Shown here piece by piece: positions 36,684-45,309 of a DNA stretch of 64,000 nucleotides; the stretch's first letter is position 1, and each line of letters begins with the position of its first letter. Under the pieces are notes generated by a model. It did not search any database and had not been told where the DNA came from. It saw only the letters and a list, made by a program, of their open reading frames with translations. Source of the DNA: Mycobacterium kyogaense (GTDB lineage Bacteria > Actinomycetota > Actinomycetes > Mycobacteriales > Mycobacteriaceae); NCBI RefSeq assembly GCF_003254575.1, contig NZ_QJUA01000003.1, positions 124,001 to 188,000 of the forward strand, read 5' to 3'. The translations under genes were made by a program, and so were the position numbers.

Positions 36684-37070
36684 ATGAGCAGGCCGAATTC
36701 CCAGTCCATGAAACCCGCGACGGCGGCGAAGAAGCTGGACGTCTACCTGCCGGCGACCCCCGCCGAGTTCCAGAACAACGCCATCACGCGCGACGAACTC
36801 GCCGCGCTGCAGGCCGACCCGCCGCAATGGCTGCAGGAGTTGCGCAAGAACGGCCCGCACCCGAAGAACCTGGTGGCCGCCAAGCTGGGCGTCTCGATCG
36901 CGGGTCTGGCGCGGGGCGGAGTCACCGAGGCGTTGACCACCGAGGAGATCGACGCACTGCTGGCTGACAAACCGGACTGGCTGGTCTCCGAACGCGAGAG
37001 TTACCAGAACGTGCTGCGCGAAGAGCGGCGCCTCAAGGCAGCACGCGCGGATCAGGCCTCAGACCGCTGA
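36684..37070 (+). CDS. DUF5997-family protein
   Basis: 128 residues from ATG 36684. It contains KLDVYLPATPAEFQNNAITR, WLQELRKNGPHPKNLVAAKL and GVTEALTTEEIDALLADKPD, and the last two could form an HTH-like helical pair (NLVAAKLGVSIAGLARGGV). The C-terminus is charged and helical (SERESYQNVLREERRLKAAR). It lies back-to-back with the HTH-less LysR-like gene, with overlapping promoter space; a TACTCT hexamer about 13 bp before the ATG could be its -10. A split regulator made of the two proteins is possible. Confidence 0.82.
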   Translation: MSRPNSQSMKPATAAKKLDVYLPATPAEFQNNAITRDELAALQADPPQWLQELRKNGPHPKNLVAAKLGVSIAGLARGGVTEALTTEEIDALLADKPDWLVSERESYQNVLREERRLKAARADQASDR

Positions 37071-37083
37071 CGCGAACGATGCC

Positions 37084-37139
37084 GAGCGTGGGCCTTATGC
37101 ACGTGAAAGTCGCTTTCGCCGTGCATAACCCCCACGCTC
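37084..37139. repeat. 56-bp imperfect palindrome at the edge of the low-GC island
   Basis: Arms GAGCGTGGG (37084-37092) and CCCACGCTC (37131-37139), then TTATGCACG (37095-37103) and CGTGCATAA (37120-37128), then GAAAG (37105-37109) and CTTTC (37113-37117). A very stable cruciform or RNA hairpin 13 bp after the DUF5997 stop. It could be a terminator or one copy of a dispersed palindromic repeat. Confidence 0.75.
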
Positions 37140-37196
37140 ACACAGTGCTCTTTAGGCGCGCCAATTTTGTTGTGCTTTCGCGCTCATGAATTGAAA

Positions 37197-37982
37197 TCAC
37201 CTCGCTTGTTCAACCACGCTAGCGATCTGCCGGGCAATGTCCTCGATGCTTACCTGCACTGTGCTTAAGGCCACTTTGTCGGCTAGCGAAGGGCTGTATG
37301 CACGTACCTGCTCCGCGGATAGATTGTGCCAGATAGGCAACAGCGATTGCTCCCCCGCGACAGTGCGCGTGATCAGGCCATCAAGCTCATGGTTCGTCCA
37401 ACCCTTGCCAAAGAAGGCTTCAGAAAGGACGACCACGCCGAATCGACTGGACCGGATGCCCTCGTCGATTTTGCGCCGCAAGCTGTGACCGATGTGCACT
37501 TGCGCTTCGTCCAGCCAGACGGTCACGCCCAAACCAGTCAATGCACTGCGTAAAGGTCTAGCGACTGCCGCCTTGTCTTCGCTGGCGTGACTAATAAACA
37601 CGTCCCACGTTTGTCCCCCCAGGACATGTCCCTCAGGATCTTGGGGAGAATCACGAACCTGAACGCGTGACAGCGTGTCCACGTCAGCAGATCTCGCAGT
37701 CGGGAGGAACCCGCGAGGCGCTGGCTCGACCGCTACGCTCGCCGCGATTCGCCCTTGATAACCGCCCAGGTCGACTGCGACCACCCAATCACCGGTCGAC
37801 GGAACGACTATTCGGAACGGTGATCTCGTGACCCGACCACCGTGATATCGGTACTGCCGGCCTGCCTTGTAATTGCTGTAGTCGCCGCGAGTCATGAGCT
37901 GCACGTTCGCCTGATTGTTGAGGGACACCACGACGGTGGATCCCTTCTCGACTCGCTTCAGATCGTATCGAAGATGCTGCAC
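37197..37982 (-). CDS. DUF1883-TIR domain protein, candidate NAD-consuming defence effector
   Basis: 261 residues from GTG 37982 (a stop codon lies two codons upstream). Residues 1-85 match the DUF1883 module (HLRYDLKRVEKGSTVVVSLN; NYKAGRQYRYHGGRVTRSPF; VVAVDLGGYQG). Residues 124-255 form a TIR domain: TWDVFISHASEDKAAVARPL, then GVTVWLDEAQVHIGHSLRRK and FGVVVLSEAFFGKGWTNHEL. Glu199 in WTNHEL occupies the catalytic position of NAD-cleaving TIR enzymes. Base composition is clearly lower in GC than neighbours, suggesting acquisition. DUF1883 is likely a sensing or oligomerising module (inference). The 132-residue ORF upstream is on the same strand. Confidence 0.9.
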   Translation of the reverse strand: MQHLRYDLKRVEKGSTVVVSLNNQANVQLMTRGDYSNYKAGRQYRYHGGRVTRSPFRIVVPSTGDWVVAVDLGGYQGRIAASVAVEPAPRGFLPTARSADVDTLSRVQVRDSPQDPEGHVLGGQTWDVFISHASEDKAAVARPLRSALTGLGVTVWLDEAQVHIGHSLRRKIDEGIRSSRFGVVVLSEAFFGKGWTNHELDGLITRTVAGEQSLLPIWHNLSAEQVRAYSPSLADKVALSTVQVSIEDIARQIASVVEQAR

Positions 37983-38059
37983 GAACTATCTGCCTACGTT
38001 TCCCTTCGGGCCCTTGCTTTACTATGGCCGCTCATTCTTTGGACTGACGTGTGGGCTCA

Positions 38060-38458
38060 CTAATTCGATCGGTAGGGGTTCGACGCCCACGCGTCCGGCG
38101 AAATCCCTGCTGAGACCGCGTTTTGTCGAGTAAGGATGCTTGTCTCTGCGTCGCCATTCGGCCGAATGTCCCAGCCGTGATCAAGTTGACCATTCTTAAA
38201 CGCGTTTACCAGATCCATAACGTCGACTGTCAGGTGGAGATGACTGCAGTCCGAATCTGCATTGATAAACACCTCCGAGGGCCCACTGGCACGACAGCGC
38301 AAATGCGCGCAACGAGGGTCGTCGTCGGAGACGGGTCCCAAAGCGTGAAGCGATCGAACGCTTCCCCGAAATCCCGCCATCTTTAACCGCTTGCGAAGGT
38401 CGGCAACATTGAGCGGGAAAACAATCGGATTCGCTCGCTTATCGTCGGTTACCGACAT
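38060..38458 (-). CDS. unknown protein upstream of the TIR gene
   Basis: 132 residues from ATG 38458, chosen because GAGG lies seven bases upstream; an ATG at 38476 lacks such a site. No family is recognised. It has a basic N-terminal stretch (DLRKRLKMAGFRGSVRSLHA), a Cys/His segment (DPRCAHLRCRASG, SDCSHLHLTVDVMDLV) and a polar C-terminus ending in SNPYRSN. Codon use and base composition are low in GC like the TIR gene, from which it is separated by 77 bp. It is perhaps a cognate sensor, trigger or immunity protein of the TIR effector; this is inference from position. Confidence 0.65.
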   Translation of the reverse strand: MSVTDDKRANPIVFPLNVADLRKRLKMAGFRGSVRSLHALGPVSDDDPRCAHLRCRASGPSEVFINADSDCSHLHLTVDVMDLVNAFKNGQLDHGWDIRPNGDAETSILTRQNAVSAGISPDAWASNPYRSN

Positions 38459-38503
38459 CTCTGAACCTCGTTTCATTATTGGAAGCCAACAGTCGCGACG
38501 GCG

Positions 38504-40672
38504 TCACAGCATGCAGCTGACGCAGTTCTCCACCTCAGTGCCTTGAAGCGCCATCTGCCGCAGCCGGATGTAGTAGAGCGTCTTGATTCCCTTGCGCCAG
38601 GCGTAGATCTGCGCTTTGTTCACGTCGCGGGTGGTGGCGGTGTCCTTGAAGAACAGCGTCAGGCTCAACCCCTGGTCCACGTGCTGGGTGGCCGCGGCGT
38701 AGGTGTCGATGATCTTCTCGTACCCGATCTCATAGGCATCCTGGTAGTACTCCAGGTTGTCGTTGGTCAGGTACGGCGCCGGGTAGTAGACGCGACCGAT
38801 CTTGCCTTCCTTGCGGATCTCGATCTTGCTCGCCACCGGGTGGATCGAACTGGTCGAGTGGTTGATGTAGCTAATCGACCCGGTCGGCGGAACCGCCTGC
38901 AGGTTCTGGTTGTAGATCCCGTGCTGCTGCACCGACTCCTTGAGCCGCTTCCAGTCGTCCTGCTTCGGGATGCGGATGCCGGCATCGGCGAAGATCTGCC
39001 GCACCTTGTCGGTGGCCGGCTCCCACACCTGGTCGGTGTACTTGTCGAAGAACTCCCCCGACGCGTACTTCGAGCGCTCGAATCCACCGAACGCCCGACC
39101 CCGTTCGATCGCAATGCGATTCGATGCCCGCAACGCGTGGTAGAGCACCGTGTAGAAGTAGATGTTGGTGAAGTCCACGCCCTCTTCGGACCCGTAGAAG
39201 ATCCGCTCGCGGGCCAGATACCCGTGCAGGTTCATCTGCCCCAGGCCGATCGCGTGGGATTCGTTGTTGCCCTGCTCGATCGAGGGCACCGACGTGATCG
39301 AGGTCTGGTCGCTGACCGCGGTCAGCGCACGGATCGACACCTCGATGGTCTGCGCGAAGTCCGGCGAATCCATGGCCTTGGCGATGTTCAGCGAGCCGAG
39401 GTTGCAGGAGATGTCCTTGCCGACCTTCGAATACGAGAGGTCGTCGTTGAACTCCGACGGCGTGGACACCTGCAGGATCTCCGAGCACAGGTTGCTGTGG
39501 GTGATCTTGCCGTCGATGGGGTTGGCCCGGTTCACCGTGTCCTCGTACATGATGTACGGGTAGCCGGACTCGAACTGGAGCTCGGCGAGGGTCTGGAAGA
39601 ACTCGCGCGCCTTGATCTTCGTCTTGCGAATCCGCGCGTCGTCGACCATCTCGTAGTACTTCTCGGTCACCGAGATGTCGGCGAAGCCGACGCCGTAGAC
39701 CTTCTCGACGTCGTACGGCGAGAAGAGGTACATGTCCTCGTTCTTCTTCGCCAGCTCGAACGTGATGTCGGGGATGACGACACCGAGCGAGAGCGTCTTG
39801 ATCCGGATCTTCTCGTCGGCGTTTTCCCGCTTGGTGTCGAGGAACCGGTAGATGTCGGGGTGGTGTGCGTGCAGATACACCGCGCCGGCGCCCTGTCGGG
39901 CACCCAGCTGGTTGGCGTAGGAGAACGAATCCTCGAGCAGCTTCATGATCGGGATGACACCCGAGCTCTGGTTCTCGATGTTCTTGATCGGCGCGCCGTG
40001 CTCACGAATGTTGCTCAGCAGCAGGGCGACTCCGCCACCGCGCTTCGACAGCTGCAGCGCCGAGTTGATGGAGCGGCCGATCGACTCCATGTTGTCCTCG
40101 ATGCGCAGCAGGAAGCAGCTCACCGGCTCGCCGCGCTGCTTCTTGCCCGAATTGAGGAATGTCGGGGTGGCCGGCTGGAATCGGCCGTCCATGATCTCGT
40201 CCACCAGCTTCTCGGCCAGCGTGGTGTCGCCGGACGCCAGCGTCAGCGCCACCATCACCACACGGTCCTCGAAGCGCTCGAGATAGCGCTTCCCGTCGAA
40301 GGTCTTGAGCGTGTAGGACGTGTAGTACTTGAACGCGCCGAGGAACGTCGGGAACCGGAACTTCTTGGCGTACGCGCGATCCAGCAGCGTCTTGACGAAG
40401 TTGCGCGAGTACTGGTCGAGCACCTCGCGCTCGTAGTACTCCTTCTGCACCAGGTAGTCGAGCTTCTCGTCCTGGTTGTGGAAGAAGACCGTGTTCTGGT
40501 TGACGTGCTGCAGGAAGTACTCCCGCGCCGCCTGCACGTCCTTGTCGAACTGGATCTTCCCGTCGGCGTCGTACAGGTTCAGCATCGCGTTCAGGGCGTG
40601 GTAGTCCATCTCGCCCGGAAGCGCGTGCACGCCGGTGGTTACAGGTTCTGCAGCTGTGACGGTTGGTGGCAC
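38504..40672 (-). CDS. nrdE: class Ib ribonucleotide reductase large subunit NrdE
   Basis: 722 residues from GTG 40672, preceded by AAGGA and overlapping nrdI by 34 bp. Allosteric and catalytic segments include [40 protein letters not shown] and [11 protein letters not shown]. The C-terminal redox pair is CVSCML. Together with NrdF2 it reduces ribonucleoside diphosphates to deoxyribonucleotides. It is in the nrdH-nrdI-nrdE operon as usual for class Ib, with nrdF2 separated by an 8-gene accessory stretch. Confidence 0.97.
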   Translation of the reverse strand: MPPTVTAAEPVTTGVHALPGEMDYHALNAMLNLYDADGKIQFDKDVQAAREYFLQHVNQNTVFFHNQDEKLDYLVQKEYYEREVLDQYSRNFVKTLLDRAYAKKFRFPTFLGAFKYYTSYTLKTFDGKRYLERFEDRVVMVALTLASGDTTLAEKLVDEIMDGRFQPATPTFLNSGKKQRGEPVSCFLLRIEDNMESIGRSINSALQLSKRGGGVALLLSNIREHGAPIKNIENQSSGVIPIMKLLEDSFSYANQLGARQGAGAVYLHAHHPDIYRFLDTKRENADEKIRIKTLSLGVVIPDITFELAKKNEDMYLFSPYDVEKVYGVGFADISVTEKYYEMVDDARIRKTKIKAREFFQTLAELQFESGYPYIMYEDTVNRANPIDGKITHSNLCSEILQVSTPSEFNDDLSYSKVGKDISCNLGSLNIAKAMDSPDFAQTIEVSIRALTAVSDQTSITSVPSIEQGNNESHAIGLGQMNLHGYLARERIFYGSEEGVDFTNIYFYTVLYHALRASNRIAIERGRAFGGFERSKYASGEFFDKYTDQVWEPATDKVRQIFADAGIRIPKQDDWKRLKESVQQHGIYNQNLQAVPPTGSISYINHSTSSIHPVASKIEIRKEGKIGRVYYPAPYLTNDNLEYYQDAYEIGYEKIIDTYAAATQHVDQGLSLTLFFKDTATTRDVNKAQIYAWRKGIKTLYYIRLRQMALQGTEVENCVSCML

Positions 40673-41085
40673 GTCTGGTCCTTCCAGAAGTCTTGTAATC
40701 CTGCGCGAACGGCGAAGACATCGTCCGTCGTTCCCATGAGTTCGAACCTGTAGAGAAAGGGGACGCCGCACTTACGCGAGACGACCACCCCGGCGTAGCC
40801 GAATTCGGCGCCGAAATTGGTGTTGCCCGCGGCGATGACACCGCGGATCAACGACCGGTTGTGTTCGTTGTTGAGAAACGCGATCACCTGCTTGGGGACG
40901 TATCCCCCGCGATCGGGATCGGGGCCGTTGGCGTGCCCGCCTCCGTAGGTGGGGAGGACGAGCACGTACGGTTCGTCGACCTGGATCCGTTCCTTCAAAG
41001 GAATTCGGATGGCCGGCAGCTCGAGCTTCTGCACGAATCGATGAGTGTTCTCCGACACGCTGGAGAAGTAGACGAGGTTGCTCAC
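40639..41085 (-). CDS. nrdI: NrdI flavodoxin-like RNR activator
   Basis: 148 residues from GTG 41085. The flavodoxin-like core is [18 protein letters not shown], then [20 protein letters not shown] and [16 protein letters not shown]. NrdI supplies the oxidant that builds the Mn(III)2-tyrosyl radical in NrdF. It lies 38 bp after nrdH and overlaps nrdE. Confidence 0.96.
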   Translation of the reverse strand: MSNLVYFSSVSENTHRFVQKLELPAIRIPLKERIQVDEPYVLVLPTYGGGHANGPDPDRGGYVPKQVIAFLNNEHNRSLIRGVIAAGNTNFGAEFGYAGVVVSRKCGVPFLYRFELMGTTDDVFAVRAGLQDFWKDQTCHQPSQLQNL

Positions 41086-41123
41086 TCCTCTGCTCCTCTC
41101 GGTCGATTCGTCGGTTGGGGTCT

Positions 41124-41366
41124 CTACGCGGTGACGGCGGATGCGCCGGCCAGGGCCTTGATACGGTCCGGGCGGAAGCCCGACCAGTGCTCGTTGCCGG
41201 CGACCACGACGGGCGCCTGCAGGTAGCCGAGCGCCATCACGTAGTCGCGCGCCTCGGTGTCCACGCTGATGTCGACCACGTCGTATGCCACGCCCGCTTT
41301 GTCGAGAGCCTTATAGGTGGCGTTGCACTGAACGCAGGCCGGCTTGGTGTACACGGTGACAGTCAT
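41124..41366 (-). CDS. nrdH: NrdH glutaredoxin-like protein
   Basis: 80 residues from ATG 41366. The redox motif is [14 protein letters not shown], and the NrdH mark [12 protein letters not shown] is near the C-terminus. It reduces NrdE and is itself reduced by thioredoxin reductase. It is the first gene of the operon, with a leader of about 195 bp to the NrdR boxes. Confidence 0.96.
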   Translation of the reverse strand: MTVTVYTKPACVQCNATYKALDKAGVAYDVVDISVDTEARDYVMALGYLQAPVVVAGNEHWSGFRPDRIKALAGASAVTA

Positions 41367-41561
41367 ATGCGGGCTCCCTCAGCGAAGTTTTCATCAACAA
41401 CGAGCGTTTTCCTGGTAACTGCGAGTCACTGCACACCCCATCCGACGATCCAGCTGGCCGGGCGACTCACCCTCCTGCTCTCAACGCCGATCCGAGGAGG
41501 GAACTTCCCCCCGAACCCCCGCCGAGCGCAGATCGCGTCTCTCGTCGCTCTCCACCCTAGG

Positions 41562-41609
41562 GCACTAGATGTTGTGCCTCGTTAGTAGAGCACACACAAG
41601 ATGGTCGTA
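41562..41609. promoter_or_regulatory. paired NrdR boxes upstream of nrdHIE
   Basis: On the minus strand GCACAACATCTAGTGC (41562-41577) and TACGACCATCTTGTGT (41594-41609) are 16 bp apart, a spacing typical of tandem NrdR boxes. The first box is a good match to ACACWATATATWGTGT with GCAC/GTGC symmetric ends. The rest of the interval 41367-41825 holds the nrdH leader and the terminator at 41775-41808; I saw no gene there. Confidence 0.7.
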
Positions 41610-41774
41610 ATAACACGTTTGGAATTTTGCCTGGTCACCACGGTGTGTCGCGGCGTTTCAGGCGTGTCGCAGATCACATCAGGGCCCTCGCGCGTGCATC
41701 TTCCCGGTCTACCAGGACCCACCGACAACACCAGCGCCTGCGGCGCCGAGCGGGAAAGAGCCCAGCAAACGACT

Positions 41775-41808
41775 CCGCCCGGCCTTGCGCAGAGGCAGAG
41801 CCGGGCGG
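41775..41808 (-). terminator. hairpin downstream of the FMN reductase gene
   Basis: CCGCCCGGC (41775-41783) and GCCGGGCGG (41800-41808): a perfect 9-bp stem and 16-base loop, 17 bp after the leftward stop at 41826. Confidence 0.65.
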
Positions 41809-41825
41809 TGGCGATGGTGCGGACG

Positions 41826-42368
41826 TCAGCCGATCTCGGCGACCAACTTGCCGACGATGTCACGGACTTTCGCCGCCACCTCGGCGTTCTCCCGGGGATG
41901 CTTCCCGTCGAGCGACGCCGCGGGCAGAGACAACTCGAGATCCTCCACGACGCGCGGCCCGGCGATCCCGAACGACTTGCGGGTCTCGTCGTGGGCCCAC
42001 ACGCCGCCGTACTGCCCGAGCGCAGCGCCCACCACAGCCAGCGGCTTGTCCTTCAAGGCGCCGGCGCCGTATGGCCGCGACAACCAGTCGATCGCGTTCT
42101 TCAGCACGCCGGGAATGCTCCCGTTGTATTCGGGGGTGACCACCAGCGCGGCGTCGGCGCCGGCGGCGGCCTCACGCAGGGCCACCACGGGCTCCGGCGC
42201 GGACTCGTTGTCGATGTCCTCGTTGTAGAACGGGAGCTCGCCGAGGCGATCGAACCGTGCGATTGCGACTCCGTCGGGTGCGACTTCGGCGGCCAGTTCG
42301 GCTAGCTGCCGGTTGACGGACTCCTTCCGCAAGCTGCCGACCAGGACCAGGACCGTGTTCTGCGCCAT
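41826..42368 (-). CDS. NADPH-dependent FMN reductase (Rv3054c type)
   Basis: 180 residues from ATG 42368. It is a flavodoxin-like FMN reductase: VLVLVGSLRKESVNRQLAEL binds the FMN phosphate. VTPEYNGSIPGVLKNAIDWL is the family signature, and PLAVVGAALGQYGG follows. It probably reduces quinones, chromate or azo compounds with NAD(P)H. It is divergent from a TetR gene across 88 bp with an inverted repeat, so likely controlled by it. Confidence 0.92.
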   Translation of the reverse strand: MAQNTVLVLVGSLRKESVNRQLAELAAEVAPDGVAIARFDRLGELPFYNEDIDNESAPEPVVALREAAAGADAALVVTPEYNGSIPGVLKNAIDWLSRPYGAGALKDKPLAVVGAALGQYGGVWAHDETRKSFGIAGPRVVEDLELSLPAASLDGKHPRENAEVAAKVRDIVGKLVAEIG

Positions 42369-42407
42369 CTCATCTCCTCGGGATCGTTGTGCTCGATACT
42401 TGCAGAG

Positions 42408-42447
42408 TTTAACCGGACTGCGGTCCGATTGATTCCGGCTGAGTTAA
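42408..42447. promoter_or_regulatory. inverted repeats between FMN reductase and TetR genes
   Basis: TTTAAC (42408-42413) and GTTAAA (42442-42447) flank CGGAC TGCG GTCCG (42414-42427). The site lies close to the TetR start and is a plausible TetR operator. Confidence 0.45.
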
Positions 42448-42456
42448 AGTTGCACA

Positions 42457-43065
42457 GTGAGCGCCTCTGATGGCCTGACGACGCTGTCGGTCAGCGATTC
42501 CGGCCCCCCCGAGCGCGGTGACGCCGCGCGCAACCGGGCATTGCTGCTGGAGGCCGCGCGCCGCCTGGTGGCCGAGCACGGCGCCGACGCCGTGACCACC
42601 GACGACATCGCCGCCGCCGCCGGTGTCGGCAAGGGCACGTTGTTCCGCCGGTTCGGCAGCCGCGCGGGCTTGATGATCGTGTTGCTCGACGAGGACGAGA
42701 AGGCCCAGCAGCAGGCCATCCTGTTCGGGCCGCCGCCGCTCGGCCCGGGCGCGGCCCCGCTGGACCGGCTGATCGCCTACGGCCGCGAACGCCTGTGCTT
42801 CGTCAACAGCCACCACGCCCTGCTGTCAGACGTCGGCCGGGACCCCCAGATGCGCTTCAGCGCGCCCATGGTGCTGCACCATCGGCACGTGCGCGTGCTG
42901 CTCGAACATGCCGGCACCACGGGCGATCTCGACGCTCAGACCACCGCACTGCTGGCGCTGCTGGACGCCGACTATGTCCACCACGAAACCGCCGACCGCG
43001 GCCGGACGCTGGATCAACTGGGCGACGCTTGGGAGACGCTGGCCCGCAAGATCTGCGGGACATGA
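42457..43065 (+). CDS. TetR-family transcriptional regulator (Rv3055 type)
   Basis: 202 residues from GTG 42457. The HTH is NRALLLEAARRLVAEHGADA, then VTTDDIAAAAGVGKGTLFRR. The C-terminal domain has LCFVNSHHALLSDVGRDPQM. It overlaps dinP by 4 bp (ATGA), so the regulator and polymerase are co-translated, and it is divergent from the FMN reductase. Inducer unknown. Confidence 0.92.
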   Translation: MSASDGLTTLSVSDSGPPERGDAARNRALLLEAARRLVAEHGADAVTTDDIAAAAGVGKGTLFRRFGSRAGLMIVLLDEDEKAQQQAILFGPPPLGPGAAPLDRLIAYGRERLCFVNSHHALLSDVGRDPQMRFSAPMVLHHRHVRVLLEHAGTTGDLDAQTTALLALLDADYVHHETADRGRTLDQLGDAWETLARKICGT

Positions 43066-44147
43066 CCGCCGCGGGCCAGTCCAGCGGGTGGATCCTGCAC
43101 GTGGACCTGGACCAGTTCCTCGCCTCGGTCGAACTGCAGCGCCGCCCGGATCTGGTCGGCTTGCCCGTCATCGTCGGCGGCAGCGGCGACCCGACCGAGG
43201 CACGCAAAGTGGTCACGTGTGCGTCGTATGAGGCCCGGGCCCACGGGGTGCACGCGGGGATGTCATTGCGCGTGGCGGCCAGGCGCTGCCCCGACGCCAC
43301 GTTCCTGCCGTCGGACCCTGACGCCTACGACGCCGCGTCCGAGCGCGTGATGACGGCGCTTCGGGACCTCGGCCACCCCGTCGAGGTGTGGGGCTGGGAC
43401 GAGGCGTATATAGGCGCCGGCCAGGCCGACCCGTTCGCGCTCGCCCAACGCATCCAGGACACCATCACCACCGAGACCGGATTGACCTGTTCGGTCGGCA
43501 TCAGCGACAACAAGCAGCGCGCCAAGGTGGCCACGGGTTTCGGCAAGCCGGGCGGGATCGCGGCACTGACCGACGAGAACTGGATGTCGACGATGGGTGA
43601 TCGGCCCGTCGACGCGCTCTGGGGCGTCGGGCCGAAGACAGCCAAAAAGCTTGCCGCGATGGGCATCACGACTGTCGCCGAGTTGGCGGCCACCGACGCC
43701 CACCTGTTGACCACGACGTTCGGCCCGACCACCGGTTTGTGGATTCTGTTGCTCGCCAAGGGTGGTGGCGACACGACGGTCAGCGCCGCCCCCTGGATAC
43801 CGCGCTCCCGTAGTCATGTGGTCACGTTCGCCGAGGACCTCACGGACCGGGCCGACATGGCGGCTGCGGTCACCGACCTGACACAACGCACGCTGGCCGA
43901 GATCGTCGAGCAGCGGCGGGTGGTGTCACGGGTGGCGGTCACCCTGCGCACCGCGACGTTCTACACCCGCACCAAGATCCGCACGTTGCCGGCACCGACG
44001 GTCGACTCGGCCACCGTGGTCGCCACCGCACTCGCGCTGCTGGGCGACTTCGACCTCGACCGCCCCGTGCGACTGCTCGGCGTTCGCCTCGAACTGTCGA
44101 TGCCCGACATGGCGACCGGCGAAGCGACTGTCGGTGCCGGGAGCTAG
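43062..44147 (+). CDS. dinP: Y-family DNA polymerase IV-like protein DinP
   Basis: 361 residues. Palm-domain metal ligands are in ILHVDLDQFLASVE and WGWDEAYIG, where many DinB proteins have SIDEAYLD. Other marks are VVTCASYEARAHGVHAGMSL and SVGISDNKQRAKVATGFGKP, and the helix-hairpin-helix VDALWGVGPKTAKKLAAMGI. The C-terminus lacks an obvious beta-clamp motif; M. tuberculosis DinP (Rv3056) is likewise an atypical, non-clamp-binding member. Not part of the DNA-damage ImuA/ImuB/DnaE2 cassette. Confidence 0.94.
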   Translation: MTAAGQSSGWILHVDLDQFLASVELQRRPDLVGLPVIVGGSGDPTEARKVVTCASYEARAHGVHAGMSLRVAARRCPDATFLPSDPDAYDAASERVMTALRDLGHPVEVWGWDEAYIGAGQADPFALAQRIQDTITTETGLTCSVGISDNKQRAKVATGFGKPGGIAALTDENWMSTMGDRPVDALWGVGPKTAKKLAAMGITTVAELAATDAHLLTTTFGPTTGLWILLLAKGGGDTTVSAAPWIPRSRSHVVTFAEDLTDRADMAAAVTDLTQRTLAEIVEQRRVVSRVAVTLRTATFYTRTKIRTLPAPTVDSATVVATALALLGDFDLDRPVRLLGVRLELSMPDMATGEATVGAGS

Positions 44148-44158
44148 CGTCGGTTGCG

Positions 44159-45307
44159 ATGTTGCACACCGTCGCCGTTCGTGGATACCGCTCACTTCGG
44201 GATCTGGTGCTGCCGCTGGGGCGACTGACCGTCGTCACCGGCGCCAACGGCACCGGCAAGTCCTCGCTCTACCGGGCGCTTCGCCTGCTGGCCGACTGCG
44301 GTCGCGGCGAGGTGATCGGGTCCTTCGCCCGGGAAGGCGGCGTCGAATCGGCGATCTGGGCCGGTCCGGAACATCTCGGCGGCGCCCGACGGACGGGGGC
44401 CGCCCAGGGCGGTCCGCGGACCCGTCCGGTGTCCATCGAATTGGGTTATGCTGCCGACGATTTCGGCTACCTTGTGGACTTCGGATTGCCACAGGCGGTC
44501 GACTCGGCGTTCACCCGCGATCCGGAGATCAAGCGCGAGTTGGTCTTCGCCGGCCCGGTCGCCCGGCCCACCACCACGCTGGTGCGCCGCGTGCGGGGCA
44601 TGGTCGAGGTCGCCGCCGAGGACAGTCGCGGCTTCGACGAGTTGTCGCGGAATCTGCCGGCGCACCGCAGCGTGCTCGCGGAATGGGCGGGCGCCGCACC
44701 CGAGCTCGTGATGGTTCGGGAGCGGTTGCGGGACTGGCGGTTCTACGACGGTTTCCGTGCCGACGCCCACGCGCCGGCACGGCGCCCCCATGTCGGCACC
44801 CGCACGCCGGTGCTCGCCGATGACGGCTCGGATCTGGCCGCGGCGATACAGACGATCGTGGAGACCGGCGTCGACGACCTCGACCGTGCGGTGGCCGCCG
44901 CGTTCGACGGCGCGACGGTGTCGGTGTCGGTCACCGACGGGCTCTTCGACCTCCTCGTGCACCAGCGTGGCATGTTGCGACCGCTGCGCAGCGCCGAAAT
45001 ATCCGACGGCACACTGCGTTTCCTGCTCTGGTCGGCGGCGTTGCTGAGTCCGCAGCCGCCGTCTCTGATGGTGTTGAACGAGCCGGAGACGTCGTTGCAC
45101 CCGGACCTGTTGCCGCCGCTGGCGGACCTGATCTGCGCTGCCGCCACGACGACACAGGTGATCGTCGTGACCCATTCCGCGACGCTGCGGGAGCGGCTCG
45201 GCGGTGACGGCACAGCCGAGATCGAGCTCGTCAAGGACTGGGGCGAGACGACGATCGCCGGCCAGGAGCTGCTGACCACACCCCCGTGGAACTGGGGTAC
45301 GCGCTGA
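44159..45307 (+). CDS. AAA-type ATPase, RecF/OLD-like without nuclease domain
   Basis: 382 residues from ATG 44159, 11 bp after dinP. Walker A is VVTGANGTGKSSLYRALRLL (residues 24-43), the signature region is EISDGTLRFLLWSAALLSPQ, Walker B is LMVLNEPETSLHPDLLPPLA, and the switch His is in VIVVTHSATLRERL. This is the AAA_21/DUF2813-type ABC ATPase fold shared with OLD nucleases and RecF, but no TOPRIM domain follows. Its coupling to a translesion-type polymerase hints at a repair function; AAA_21 proteins also occur as defence ATPases. Confidence 0.88.
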   Translation: MLHTVAVRGYRSLRDLVLPLGRLTVVTGANGTGKSSLYRALRLLADCGRGEVIGSFAREGGVESAIWAGPEHLGGARRTGAAQGGPRTRPVSIELGYAADDFGYLVDFGLPQAVDSAFTRDPEIKRELVFAGPVARPTTTLVRRVRGMVEVAAEDSRGFDELSRNLPAHRSVLAEWAGAAPELVMVRERLRDWRFYDGFRADAHAPARRPHVGTRTPVLADDGSDLAAAIQTIVETGVDDLDRAVAAAFDGATVSVSVTDGLFDLLVHQRGMLRPLRSAEISDGTLRFLLWSAALLSPQPPSLMVLNEPETSLHPDLLPPLADLICAAATTTQVIVVTHSATLRERLGGDGTAEIELVKDWGETTIAGQELLTTPPWNWGTR

Positions 45308-45309
45308 GC

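Noticed and set aside
38543..40753. 736-residue open frame antisense to nrdE
   Set aside because: It is a GC-rich shadow of nrdE with no recognisable domain and biased composition (Val, Leu, Arg, Asp); nrdE is unmistakable on the other strand.
41582..41863. 93-residue leftward frame after the FMN reductase
   Set aside because: It crosses the terminator hairpin and the NrdR boxes, and has no family or start signal.
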